Below are positions 1-10,439 of a stretch of DNA of 64,000 nucleotides, in pieces. The stretch comes from Chamaecyparis obtusa (taxonomy: Eukaryota > Streptophyta > Pinopsida > Cupressales > Cupressaceae). The stretch's first letter is position 1. Each line of letters opens with the position of its first letter. The notes under the pieces are model-generated. The model did not search any database and was not told the DNA's origin. It worked only from the letters and a program-made list of their open reading frames with translations. The position numbers were made by a program, and so were the translations under genes. The stretch lies in NCBI GenBank assembly GCA_027943335.1, contig BSBK01008836.1, forward strand, positions 1,365,001-1,429,000, written 5' to 3'.

Positions 1-620
1 CAATTTGTTAGCATATGTCCTACTCTACCTCCATGAAACCAAGCCACAAAGATTGTCTAACACACCACTATTCAATTGAAAAAGATTACCCATTTCTTTA
101 TCATTTAAACATGTTTCATTTTCAACTGGTGTTTCCATGTCTACATCCACACTCTCAATTTTAGCTGTACTTTTATTTTCACCATTAGTTGGGGTTTGAT
201 TTTCAGTCATAGGTGGGGTTTCAATTTATTTTTCAATTGGTGTTTGACTTTCATTTCTTACTGTACTTCCATGAATAAAATCCAAATCATTTATTTCAAT
301 TTCATTTTCAGAATATATGCCGGGTTGTGAAGACATACCCCAATACTGGGTTAGTAGATGCACCTGGATTTTTTTGATTTGTATTTCCTTCTTCTGGCTC
401 TTCATCCATTACAGTGTTCTCAATGCTCTCTTCCTTTAAAGCTATTGTTGAACTCAAAGCTCTGGCATTACTACCCTCTCTAATTCTTGCTCTTCTTTCT
501 CTTTGAAGTTTTGCTTCCTTTTCTTTATTTTCTATCCTTTGTCTCTTTCTACGTTGCTTTGATCCCATATTTGGATGAATTTTTAATCCAACAAGTGTCA
601 AATCCAGAATAAGACAAAAC
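1..620 (-). pseudogene. Degenerate coding relic of unknown origin
   Basis: Two minus-strand open stretches (601 to 308 and 210 to 25) lie in different frames, separated by stops. The upstream piece begins hydrophobic, then becomes very basic with a run of Lys/Arg/Glu residues around QRRKRQR and RERRARIR, like a nuclear or nucleic-acid-binding tail. It then turns acidic (EEPEEG). The downstream piece is acidic and Asn/Thr/Glu-rich. Basic N-termini of this type occur in several plant transposon proteins (Helitron and PIF types among them), but I see no Rep, helicase or transposase motif. It could be a transposon relic or a host pseudogene. No function is assigned. Confidence 0.25.
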
Positions 621-666
621 CAAGTCTAAATTAATTAAAACATTCTGTCTGCGCACGGGTACAATC

Positions 667-820
667 GTACAATGATTGAATAATGATTCAATCATTGTAC
701 CTCTGTACTTCTGCACCTGTCATTTTCTAATGGATTCATTAGAAATGGGCTCCCATTTTTTTAAAAAAATGGGTGCCCATTTCGTCAATGGTTACTTTTG
801 AAATGGGCACCCATTTTTTT
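667..820. repeat. Cluster of perfect and near-perfect palindromes
   Basis: Three inverted repeats follow each other. At 667-700 two 15-base arms pair perfectly around a 4-base loop. At about 726-745 an 8-base arm pair (TTCTAATG / CATTAGAA) surrounds GATT. At 742-783 a 42-base palindrome with no spacer has one mismatch per arm. A third, direct copy of the last arm (GAAATGGGCACCC followed by a T run) lies at 800-820. The segment could fold as a cruciform or hairpin transcript, or be the end of a fold-back transposon. No target duplication was found. Confidence 0.6.
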
Positions 821-839
821 AAATTTCAAATCGGGTACC

Positions 840-1711
840 TGTTTCTAAAAGCTTGGGGTGGGAAAATTGAACTTGCCTTGGTTTTTGGTACAGGATAGGC
901 ATGATTTAGGCTTGGTCCCACCGACCCTATGTCTTCACCTCCACAAATTTGACTAAGTTATTTTAACATTAATTTTCTGTCTTCAATGAATTTTTTGAGC
1001 GTCTTTCAATTTGAATTTTTTGATGAAACGAAAACCCATTATAGATTTCATTGTCCTGATTCCATAAATGTAAATTTTTTGATGATATAATAAATTTTAC
1101 TATTTTTCCTATATTTATCAATAGCAAAAGGTATGAAAATGTGAAACACAGAGGTTTACTAAACTTTTAATAACTTTTTTGTTTTAAGGTTTCTGCAAAA
1201 AAAAATTATATGGCATCAATCTACATTCTATTCTTTTCAAGATAATTTTTTTTAAAAAAAAAAAAATATGAACATTTCATCAAATTATGGTGGCCGTACA
1301 CCAGAGGTTTTGAAAATATACTTTATTGTCAATTAAAAATCAATAAAAAATATATATATACAAAAAAAAAAAGGAAAAATATACTCATCAATCTATAGTG
1401 TCTTAGGTATCTTTCCTAAAAAGGATTAACATATATTGATTTATTTGTGTCAAAAAAGGGTGGCCATACACGGGTGAGGTATGGTCCTAAAACAGGCATC
1501 CTAAAAAAGTGGTTTTTAAATATGCCTACCAAAATTAATTTATACAATGTGGGTATTGAAATAAATTACATATTTGAAAAGCTAACTCTGAGTACTATAA
1601 TTTCTATTAGTGAAGTTTTTTCAGATTCAATCTCTAAGTGCCTCAATTTTTGACATCAATTGACATGAATTTTGAAAAATAGGAAAAACACTTCCACTTT
1701 TTGCCAAGAAT
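840..1711. other. AT-rich stretch, no gene; expected place of element 1's 5' LTR
   Basis: This AT-rich DNA has poly-A/T and short TA runs near 1,255 and 1,350. A Tat-like element should have its 5' LTR and leader here, but I could not match it to a second LTR copy elsewhere, so no LTR is annotated. The sequence ATTGGCACCCAAC at 1,710-1,722 resembles the first half of the primer binding site seen in element 2 and may be a decayed PBS. Confidence 0.35.
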
Positions 1712-1811
1712 TGGCACCCAACTTCTTGCAGCCACCCAGGAACTCAAGGCAACCATCTCAACATACCCACAATGGTTCATAGTATGGAGGAAGTAGCTCT
1801 TGAGTCTTGAC

Positions 1812-3360
1812 ATGAACTCTCAAGACTTCATGAGAATGCAACAAGAGCCACTTTTCCAACAATATGTGGAGAAATATGTGGAGAAAAATAAGGATAAGTT
1901 CCTAGAGATCTTGATCAACAAGGGTGCCAGAGTCCCATACAACTTTGATGTGGACAAAAAGATCAAGAAACAAAGCCCATCACAAGAAGAGGAAATCAAG
2001 AAAATGAAAAGTATGATGGAGAAAATGATGGCACCCAAGAGTTCATTCAACCTTGATTCAATTTGTCCCAATCCTTTCGACATGAGTGTGAGTATGAAGG
2101 ATTTTCTTAGAAAAGTTGAAATTCCCCAATACAAAAAGTATGATGGTAATGGCAACCCACATGATCATGTGTGTTAGTTCTATATCATGATTTTTGAGTT
2201 TCACCAAGATGACTCCTATCTTATGATATTGTCTCTGAGGAGTCTCAAGGGCCAAGCAATGGAGTGGTTTACCAACATAACCCCTCCCATCAAAACTTTC
2301 AAAGAACTTGTCCATAGATTTGTTCAACATTTTGCATACAACTTGTCAAGATCAGTCACTATGTTAGACTTGTGCAATTTGAAACAAAACCAAGGGGAAT
2401 CCTTTGTTACCTTCTCACAAAGATGGAGATGATTGTGCTCTCACTATTCTAGGACCATTCCTAAGCATGAAAGGATTGATATCATTGTTAGCCACTTGGT
2501 GCCTAAAATGCAGTATGAGGTTTAGAAGATGGTCTTTGATTCCTTCGACACTATGGTTGAAACTGCATGTCGAATTGAGGATGTCTTGAAAGAGAAAAGG
2601 ATTTTGACCAAACATAATAATAACAACAATGGTCAAAATACTAACAACTCTAATAAGGACAAAGGCAAGAGCTCACACTAGAACAAGAAAAAAAAAGTAG
2701 TCAACAATGAAGTTGTGGACTCTTCTCAACCCAAGGATCAAGGAGTCCTTCATTTGTCTAGTGCAGTTCAATCCATGAAGCTCAATACATCCTCCAACCC
2801 ACAAGAGCATAAACCAAAGTATCAGGATAAGCCCAAAAAGGAGAGGCGACAAGTTTCTAAACTTGGTGACTCGTATGAGGATGTTTTCAAGACACTTATT
2901 GCCAATAACCTTGCACAACCTCAAGATCCAACAAATTTTTGCATACCTGACGTTAAGCTACAATGGTGGAATGAAAAATCTTTCTACAAGTTCCACAATG
3001 GCATTGGACATGACATTGAACATTGCTGGAAACTTAAGCACATTATTTAGGATCTTATTGAGAGTGGAAAACTTTAGATTGATGGGTTGAACACCAATGT
3101 AGACCATAAGGCATTCAAGGAGCCTTAGCCCAAATATGAAAAGAGGGAAACCTCTAAAACTAAGAATAGCAAGGCTGAAATTAACTATACTTACATGTCT
3201 GTAGAAAATGTTGTCAATATGCTCGAAGTTGTGGAAGAAAGTGTCAACATGATGGGAAGTAAAGATCCCTATGGCTATGACTCCCCTCCTATATTTGATG
3301 AAGGACCCATGGTGGTGCTAAGGGGTCCCAACTCTAGGATGTCATCCTAAGCCCTTAATG
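1812..3360 (+). pseudogene. Element 1 gag (capsid/nucleocapsid) pseudogene
   Basis: Gag forms the virus-like particle that packages the element's RNA. The first ATG in frame is 1,812. A charged N-terminal helix region is followed by a retrotransposon-gag core (about 2,080-2,440) containing the family landmark LKGQAMEWFTN and, later, LCNLKQNQGES. A Lys-rich linker follows. A zinc-finger-like C-terminal motif sits near 2,970-3,050 (WWN, then FHNGIGHDIEHCWKLK). Here the first metal ligands are altered compared with the CEYH...GH...C pattern of element 3. There are several in-frame stops (for example TAG at 2,175, 2,679 and 3,048) and a local frame disturbance near 2,404-2,589, so no full product can be made. 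Confidence 0.8.
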
Positions 3361-3482
3361 CTATCACAAGAAGTCAAAGTCAAGGTCATGTGGTTATTAG
3401 AGGTCCTAGTTCCAACTAGTCCAGCAAACCCAAGCAAGTGACATCCAAGAATGTCACCACCAAATCAGTTGTGAGTCCTTAG

Positions 3483-4184
3483 TTGAACTATAACCTTTTT
3501 GATCAGCTACAAAGAACGCTAGCTCAGATTTCAATCTTTAAGCTTTTAGAATTGTCTCCAAGACATAAACAAATCCTTGAGGATGCTTTGCGTGTAGAAA
3601 ATGTTCCTAACAACATAGATGTTGACCAATTCCAGAACATGGTTAACCACCTTGCCAGCCCTCATTACCTTACATTCTTAGAAGAAAATGACAAAGCTTT
3701 GAGCCATCTACATAATCTTTCCCTTCATATCAAAGTCATGATTCACAAGACCCATGTTAGGCATGTGTTGATAGATGGGGGTGTTGGGCTCAACATTTGT
3801 TCTTTGAGTCTGTTGAAGATACTGGGTTATTCTGAGAAAGTTATTGATACCCAGAAGAAAATTACCATTAAAGCATATGATGAGGTAGAGAGAAGTTCTA
3901 AAGGGTTGGCCATCCTTCTTGTTAGGATTGGCCTTGTTGAGAAGGACATTTTGTTCCAAATTATTGATGTTGGTCCTCTAGCATACAATATGCTACTTGG
4001 TAGACCATGGATCCATGACATGAAAGCAGTGTCATCCACCTACCACCAATATGTTAAGTTTCCCTATAATGGAGTAGAAGTCTGTATACCCAGGGACAAC
4101 ACATTATCTATAAATGCAATTTCAGCAGGGACTCACGTTCCTCTCAACAGAGAAGTAGAGGATTTTAATGCAACTCTAATATAG
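3483..4184 (+). pseudogene. Element 1 retropepsin-type aspartic protease
   Basis: This would cleave the Gag-Pol polyprotein. A pre-protease helical segment (AQISIFKLLELSPRH) precedes the domain and recurs in the other Tat-like copies here. The active-site region reads VLIDGGVGLNIC (about 3,765-3,800), so the usual Asp-Thr/Ser-Gly is Asp-Gly-Gly, a substitution also seen in the related copies as DNGAGLNI. The second landmark, [16 protein letters not shown], is at about 3,985-4,030 and corresponds to the hydrophobic-Gly flap-side motif. The stretch is 233 codons without a stop, the longest intact gag-protease piece of this element. Confidence 0.85.
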
Positions 4185-4447
4185 TGCAAGGACAAGTTTA
4201 AGCCCATAGGTCTTGGTATGGGGGATATTAAGTTGACTCCTTTACAAAGCTGCTAGTCTCACCTAGGTCTTATGGAAAACCCTGACAAGAGATGTGTCCT
4301 TCATCTTTAGCCATGAATTTGTTTGGTACATTTGTAGAATCCTTAGTTCCTATCCAAGATGAAAAGGAAGAGGTAGCTGTTAAGGACTAGATCTATAGAG
4401 AAGAAAAATACATGCATAATGAGAACTTCTCTCTTTCTCCTAAGGCA

Positions 4448-4545
4448 TATGGAAGAGGGTACACTATTGTCAAAAATATGGGCTATCCAAGACATGGTCC
4501 TCTCAGTCACAGGTTAGATGCTAGAGCTGAACCTCTCGATCATGC
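4448..4545 (+). pseudogene. G-patch-like segment after the protease (element 1)
   Basis: The segment reads YTIVKNMGYPRHGPLSHR and ends in a Glu-Pro-Leu. G-patches are short Gly-rich RNA-binding motifs that can activate helicases. The same block, at the same place between protease and RT, occurs in elements 2 and 3. Several glycines are replaced here (GYPRHGPL against GYDGIGPLG in element 3). It lies in the pol frame, after the frameshift that separates it from the protease. The G-patch label is by pattern only. Confidence 0.5.
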
Positions 4546-5689
4546 TCTTTTTGGCCACAGGTCTAAGAAAATGGTTGGTCTAGGTTTTGAAAATCATAAC
4601 AAGAACCCTATTTCTATCCTTGGTGAGATGGATAGTAAGGAGGAAACAAAGTATACACCCAATTTTAAAAATCAACAAGACATGTGTGAAGATTGGGTCC
4701 CTTCCACTAATCTCCTTTAGGGAGATTCAAATACTCCAGTTGCTCATGCAACAGTTTCAAGCTCAGAACAAGAAGAATCCACTATTGAAGATCATGTTGA
4801 AGATCATCAATACACAAATGGCATTCAAGAAGGTGTTACCCTTGGTGACATTAGAGCTTCCACATCTAGACATCCTAAACATGCTTGGTGTAAACATCCC
4901 TGTCAGGATTTAGATATAGATTCACAAGAGTATGAATGGGAGTCTCTCTTTGATTCTTCTATAGTTTACATGGATGTTGATGTCATCCATACATATAGTT
5001 CCCAACCTGAGGTAGCTATCGATTCAAGTGAAGGATTAGAGGATTTAAATCTACAAGTCACTTTAGTGGATGGTGCTTCACTTGGTAGGATAAATCCTAA
5101 TTTGGGTAGCTTAGAGGGATACTTGATAGACCCTAACTCTACAATCACTAGAGATGATACCATTCATATCCACAATATTGAACCCATCATTGACCTACCC
5201 CTTGCCAATCCCCACCTAATTGATTGGTCTCAATGGTATCAAGAGCCTTAGCTCTTAACTTTCCAAAATGACTATGAGATAACATGTTACCTAAATGACC
5301 TTGAGCCCATAGTCTCTTCCACCAGAGAACCAACTACAAGCATGATAGAACTAGATATCAAGTACCTTAGTCACAAAACAAAAAGAAAAGGAAAAAAGAA
5401 TAAGAATTCTGATGGCAAAAACCACTATGTGGCGGTGTCAGAACCTAAAAAAGTAAAAATAAAGGATGTATCCAAGGGTGAAAACCTCTCTAAGGCACTT
5501 AAGGATGAGGTACTTGATCATCTCCCAAGTTACTTTCAAGATAGATCTTCAGTGCTTGTCGAGCCTACATAGCTAGTTAATTTGGGTACAAAAGAGGCTC
5601 CACAAATAGTACATTTGGCTCAGTCTCTATCAACATAGGAAAAAGAAGCATATACCAAGTTCCTATAGAGCAAGAAGATTAATTTTTCA

Positions 5690-6560
5690 TGGAATTACTT
5701 GGATATGCCAGGATTGGACACTAATCTCATCATGCATCACTTGTCCATAGCTCTAGGTGTAAAACCAGTTAAACAAAAATTGAGGAAAATGCATCCTCAC
5801 ATAGTTCTTCTCATCAAAGCAGAACTAGAAAAACTCCTCAGTGCAAGATTTATAAGAGCCATTGACTAGGCTGAATGGATTTCAAATATTGTCCCAGTTT
5901 CTAAACATGACAAGTCCATTCGTGTCTACATAGATTTTAGAGATCTTAACAGAGCATGACCAAAGGATGATTTTTCACTTCCTAACATAGACATGATAGT
6001 GGACATGACTACGCGTTATGAGATCTATTCTTTGATGGACGGTTTTTCTGCATATAATCAAATCAAAATAGCTCTCGAAGACCAAGAAAAAATTGCATTC
6101 ACTTGCACATGGGGTACCTATTGATGGAATGTTATGCCATTTGGATTAAAAAATGCAAGAGCTACTTATAGAAGAGATATGACAACTATCTTTCATGAAA
6201 TGATGCATAAGAATATGGAAGATTATGTGGATGACACCTTGGCCAAATCTAAAAAAAGAGATAAACACTTAAGAGATTTAGAAGCCATTCTAGATCGTAT
6301 GGAACAGTTTCAACTGAGATTAAATCGTAAAAAGTGTGCATTTGGAGTCACCTCTAGAAAACTTCTAGGGTTTATCATTTCAGCCAAAGGAATAGAGGTG
6401 GACCCAAAGAAAGTTCAAGTAATATTGGATATGCCACCTCCCAAAAACATTAGCCAAATGAGGAGTCTTCAAGGACACCTTCAATCTATAAGTAGGTTCA
6501 TCTCACAACTGGCAAATAGAGTTCAACTTCTCAATAAGAACTTGCATAAAGGAGTTAAAT
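5690..6560 (+). pseudogene. Element 1 reverse transcriptase
   Basis: This is the RNA-dependent DNA polymerase domain. Visible blocks, in order: VKQKLRKMHPHI (about 5,770), the ISNIVPVSKHDKSIRVYIDFRDLN block (5,880-5,960), LMDGFSAYNQIKIA (6,030-6,075), MPFGLKNARATYRRDM (6,134-6,180), and the catalytic YVDD in MEDYVDDTLAKS (about 6,215-6,250). The connection segment follows with LLGFIISAKGIEVDPKKV. In-frame stops include one at about 5,865, one at about 5,957 and one at about 6,121, so the enzyme is dead. The frame is otherwise continuous. Confidence 0.9.
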
Positions 6561-7390
6561 GTATCTGGAATGAGGATTGTCAGAAAAGCATGGACCAAAT
6601 CAAACAATACTTGGAAAATCCTCCTATTCTCATGCCTCCTATCCTAGGAAAGCCACTCATTCTATATGTTTCAACAACAAAATCTTCCTTAGGGGCATTA
6701 CTAGCTCAACTTGATGAAAATGGGAAAGAAAGAGCCATATATTACATCAGTTGAAATCTTGTTCACTATGAGGTTAACTACACTAGTATTGAGAAAGCTT
6801 GCCTTGTAGTGGTGTTTGCTTCCCAAAATTTGTGACATTACATGCTTGTGCATACAATACACCTCATCACAAAAATTGATCCTCTCAAGTATTTTCTCAG
6901 TAAGGCTGCCCTCACAGGTAGACTTGCTAAATGGATGATGATTCTTTCATAATTTGACATAGAATATGTTGAGCGTAAAGCTATAAAAGGACAAGCCATT
7001 ATAGATCAATTGGCTGATTTCCCAATTCAAGACAGTGTACCAATTCAAGTTTCTTTTCTAGATGAGCGCATCATGTACATGACTGAGTTAACATGGAAGA
7101 TATTCTTTGATGGCTATTTTATGCAAAATGGCTCAGGCACTGGAGTGTTGTTTGTTTGTCCTCATGGTTACATGATTCCTAAGTCATACAAACTATTGTT
7201 CCCATGTACAAATAACATTGCGGAGTCTGAAGCTTTGACAAATGGGCTCAAAATGGCTATAGAATGGAGAATCACAAAGCTACATATCTATGGGGATTCA
7301 CAGCTAATAATCAACCAAGTTAATGAAGAATATCAAACAAAAGATGAAAAATTGGTACCTTATAAGAAAATGGTTGATTCATTGAGATGA
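6560..7390 (+). pseudogene. Element 1 RNase H and second (archaeal-type) RNase H
   Basis: The first RNase H (about 6,560-6,990) contains LYVSTTKSSLGALLAQ and the ERAIYYIS block, then the tether with FDIEYVERKAIKGQ. The second domain (about 7,080-7,390) is of the type found in Tat-lineage elements. It has KIFFDGYFMQNGSGTGV, NNIAESEALTNGLKMA with the acidic residue, and LHIYGDSQLIINQVN. These supply the Asp-Glu-Asp catalytic carboxylates. Stops near 6,752, 6,831 and 6,949 break the first domain. The second is open for 126 codons. Confidence 0.85.
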
Positions 7391-7744
7391 TATTTCACCT
7401 TTGTTACATTTCAACAAATCCCTAGCATAGATAATAAAGTAGCTGATGCTATGGCTACATTGGCTTCACTTCTTCAGCTAGAACAACATGAGTCAAGATT
7501 CAAATTCCTAGTGGAAGAACTACACTACCCTATTTATGACTCCCAAGAAAGCCAAGTTTTTTGTACCCTTGTTGGCCATGAGTCATCCCACTATGGTGCC
7601 ATTTAATCATATCTTTGTGATGGCATTATTCCTAAAACCTTCAACTGATTTGAATGAAGAAACTTAACCCGAAATGCCTCTCGCCATACCCTTATCTTTG
7701 GTGATCTGTATAGGAGGGGTTTAGTTGGGACACTTCTTAGGTGC

Positions 7745-8845
7745 TTGGAAAAGGATGAATCTAATCAAGTGTTACCTGAAATTCATGAGGGCATTTGTGG
7801 AGGACATTCCAATGGTCTTGCCATGGCCCAAAGGTTTCTTAGGGTGGGGTACTATGGGCCTACCATGCAAGCAGATGTAGTAGCTTTTGCTAAATCATGT
7901 GAAAAGTGTCAGAAACACAGTAACCTGATACATGCTCCAGGTAGGGAGCTTATTCCATCTATATCTCAAGAGCCATTTCAGCATTGGGCCTTTGATCTTG
8001 TTGGGCAGATTCATCCCAACTCATCAAGTGGACACAAATTTATCATCACCGCTACTGACTACTTTACCAAATGGGTAGAAGTTGTTCCACTTTTTGTTTC
8101 CTTGGGCAAGATAGTTTCTCTTTTCATCCTAAACCATATTATCTATTAGTATGGAGTGCCTTTTGAAATAATCACTGACAATGGAGGTCAATTAAAAAAT
8201 AAGGACCTAAAGCAACTCTACAAACAATTCAAGATTAAACAACATTTGTCCTCCATTTACTTCCTGCAAGGAAATGGTCAAGTAGAGGCTTCAAATAAAA
8301 CTATTCTTAAAATTCTCCATAGAATAGTTCATAAGAATGGTAGAGATTAGCATTTACAGATAAATCCAGCCTTATGGGCTTATAGAATGAGTATTTGTAC
8401 TCCTACAAGGGCTACTCCTTTTGCCCTTACTTATGGTGCTAAAGCAGTGTTACCTTTAGAGGTGGAGATTCCTTCACTTAGAGTTTCTCTCAAAGGTCTA
8501 GTTATAAATGAAGACTACCATGCCATGAGACTCCAAGAGCTAGAACTTCTAGATGAGAAGCATAAAGCATCATTTGACCATATGAGGGTCTATCAAAAGC
8601 ACATGTCCAAAGCTTTCAAAAAAAAGGTTTCCCCTAGAGAATTCCAAGTGGGAGATCTTGTCTTACATGAAAATCCTAAGAACCAACAACATAGAGATCA
8701 AAAGGGAAAATTCGAACCTAATTGGCTTGGACCTTACATCATTACTACTACTTTTGGGATAGGTACTTATTTGTTATCTATTACAGAGGGAGAGTAGCTC
8801 CCTGATCCTATCAATATCTTGCACCTAAAGAAGTTCTATCCATGA
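7745..8845 (+). pseudogene. Element 1 integrase with GPY/F-type C-terminus
   Basis: Integrase inserts the cDNA into the host chromosome. The zinc-binding HHCC is visible: His in EIHEGICGGHSNG and CEKCQKH (7,780-7,920). The catalytic core has AFDLVGQIHP (first Asp, about 7,990), IITDNGGQLKN (second Asp, about 8,170) and GNGQVEASNKT (Glu, about 8,285), the DDE arrangement. The C-terminus has FQVGDLVLHENP and WLGPYIITTTFGIGTY, a GPY/F module. In-frame stops at 8,147, 8,348 and 8,795 interrupt it. The natural end appears to be the stop at 8,843-8,845 after LHLKKFYP. Confidence 0.88.
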
Positions 8846-10430
8846 TGCTTGTTTTGTCTAGGGGCATCCTTTGTACATATTTATTGATCCTAAAAAAATT
8901 CCAAAAAAATTCATATATGATGCTGAAAAAATCCTAAAAAGCATATAAAGTCCTAAAAAAAATGCAAAAAAATAAAAAATTGCAAAAAATTCAAAAAAAT
9001 AGAAAAAGTGCCTTGGTGAAAACCTAGAAATAGGTGCCTTGGTAGCAAAAATATAAAAAAATTGAAAAAAATCAAAAAATCTGTCAAGTGGTGAAAACTT
9101 GGAAACATGCACTACTTGAGGCCTTTGCACCCTTATTTCTTAGCATGCATCCTCGACACTTAGCCTTTTTCCATCATGCCATGCCCTTGTTACCTTGGTT
9201 TAGAATTGGTCTTTGTATTTGTCTAGGGGGCATAACTGTGTTAGCTTTGGTCTCTTGGATGCATTGGTCTTTAGGACACCTTGCAAATAGTGTTTTTCAA
9301 CACCACCCCAAACTGTGTTTCTCAACACTACCCTAGTGTCAAGTGTTTCTCAACACTTATCAGGTATCCTACCCATAGTCTACCATGATATGATATTTTC
9401 CACTGGTAGATGCAATACTCAAAGTTTGATTCTATGACCTACACACACACGCTTAAACACTTGACTCGCTAAGACTTGTTTGACTTTATTTCTTTGAGTG
9501 CTATCTATGATGATTTCTTTGCTGAGTGTTCCCTCCCTAATAGTTTTTGATGATGTCGAGCTAGAAGACTAGGGGCACAAGAACATGTTTTATTTGTTTT
9601 CTTCTTGTGGGTATATTTTGTTGATCTTAACTATCATGAGCATTTATGCTTGTTCCACTCGACACTAGGATCTACAATATATTATCCTTGATTATTTTTT
9701 GCAAGTGCATGCTTATAGTCATCTTGACTTTTTTGTGTCTCGATGCAAGCATAATCTTGCTATACCAAACTTAGGGAACCTCTTTACACTAGTCATCTTG
9801 ACCTATATGTCTTTGATGCTTAGGTGGGATTCCCACATACCTATCTGATATAGATCATATTCAGATTCACATAGTTATACTAGTGTGTATTGTATGATCT
9901 TGTGATGCTACCAATAACGCTCGATGATGATTATTAGAGACTAATGGCTTTGTAACCTTGCAAGTAAATCACTTTTCATAGTAGCTTGCATTCTTAAGAT
10001 CATGTTAGTTTAGTTTTGCATCTTGCATATGGAGAGAGCTCTCCTTTCATCTTTCACGAACTTGTTGGTCAACTGCACTCACCTTTTGCTTCTTCTCAAT
10101 GATGTCTTTTGCTCTTTCTCTTTCACATCACATCCTTTTCTTGTCATCACAAGGGGTTAATATTATCATCATATCTATATGACCAAAGAGATCATTTTTA
10201 GAAACACGAGTTTATATCATAACATGAGAACTAAACATACATCTATGAGAGAGATTATACATGAGCATTTAAAGACATATATCATACATTTGAGAAATAT
10301 AACAAGACAATAAAACTAAAACATCCATCACAAGTAGGACAAATACACAAGATACATCACAAATCAAGTAAATCTCATATATATATATATGTGTATGTCA
10401 TGATACAAAGTACAATGTGGGATCCAAAAT
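8846..10430 (+). other. Element 1 non-coding 3' region
   Basis: Directly after pol come A-rich short repeats (8,880-9,080) and two copies of a phrase around GGTGAAAAC(C/T)TAGAAA, which recurs in elements 2 and 3 at the same place. The block CTAGGGG(G)CAT occurs at about 8,858 and 9,220. A short direct repeat, GTGTTTCTCAACAC, is present three times with variation at 9,291-9,358. I see no coding signal in this stretch. It separates pol from the antisense PMD gene. Confidence 0.6.
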
Positions 10431-10439
10431 CTAGATGAT

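Noticed and set aside
9088..9336. 82-codon frame after element 1 pol
   Set aside because: Lies in the non-coding 3' region with short repeats. There is no similarity to any domain and no counterpart in elements 2 or 3.
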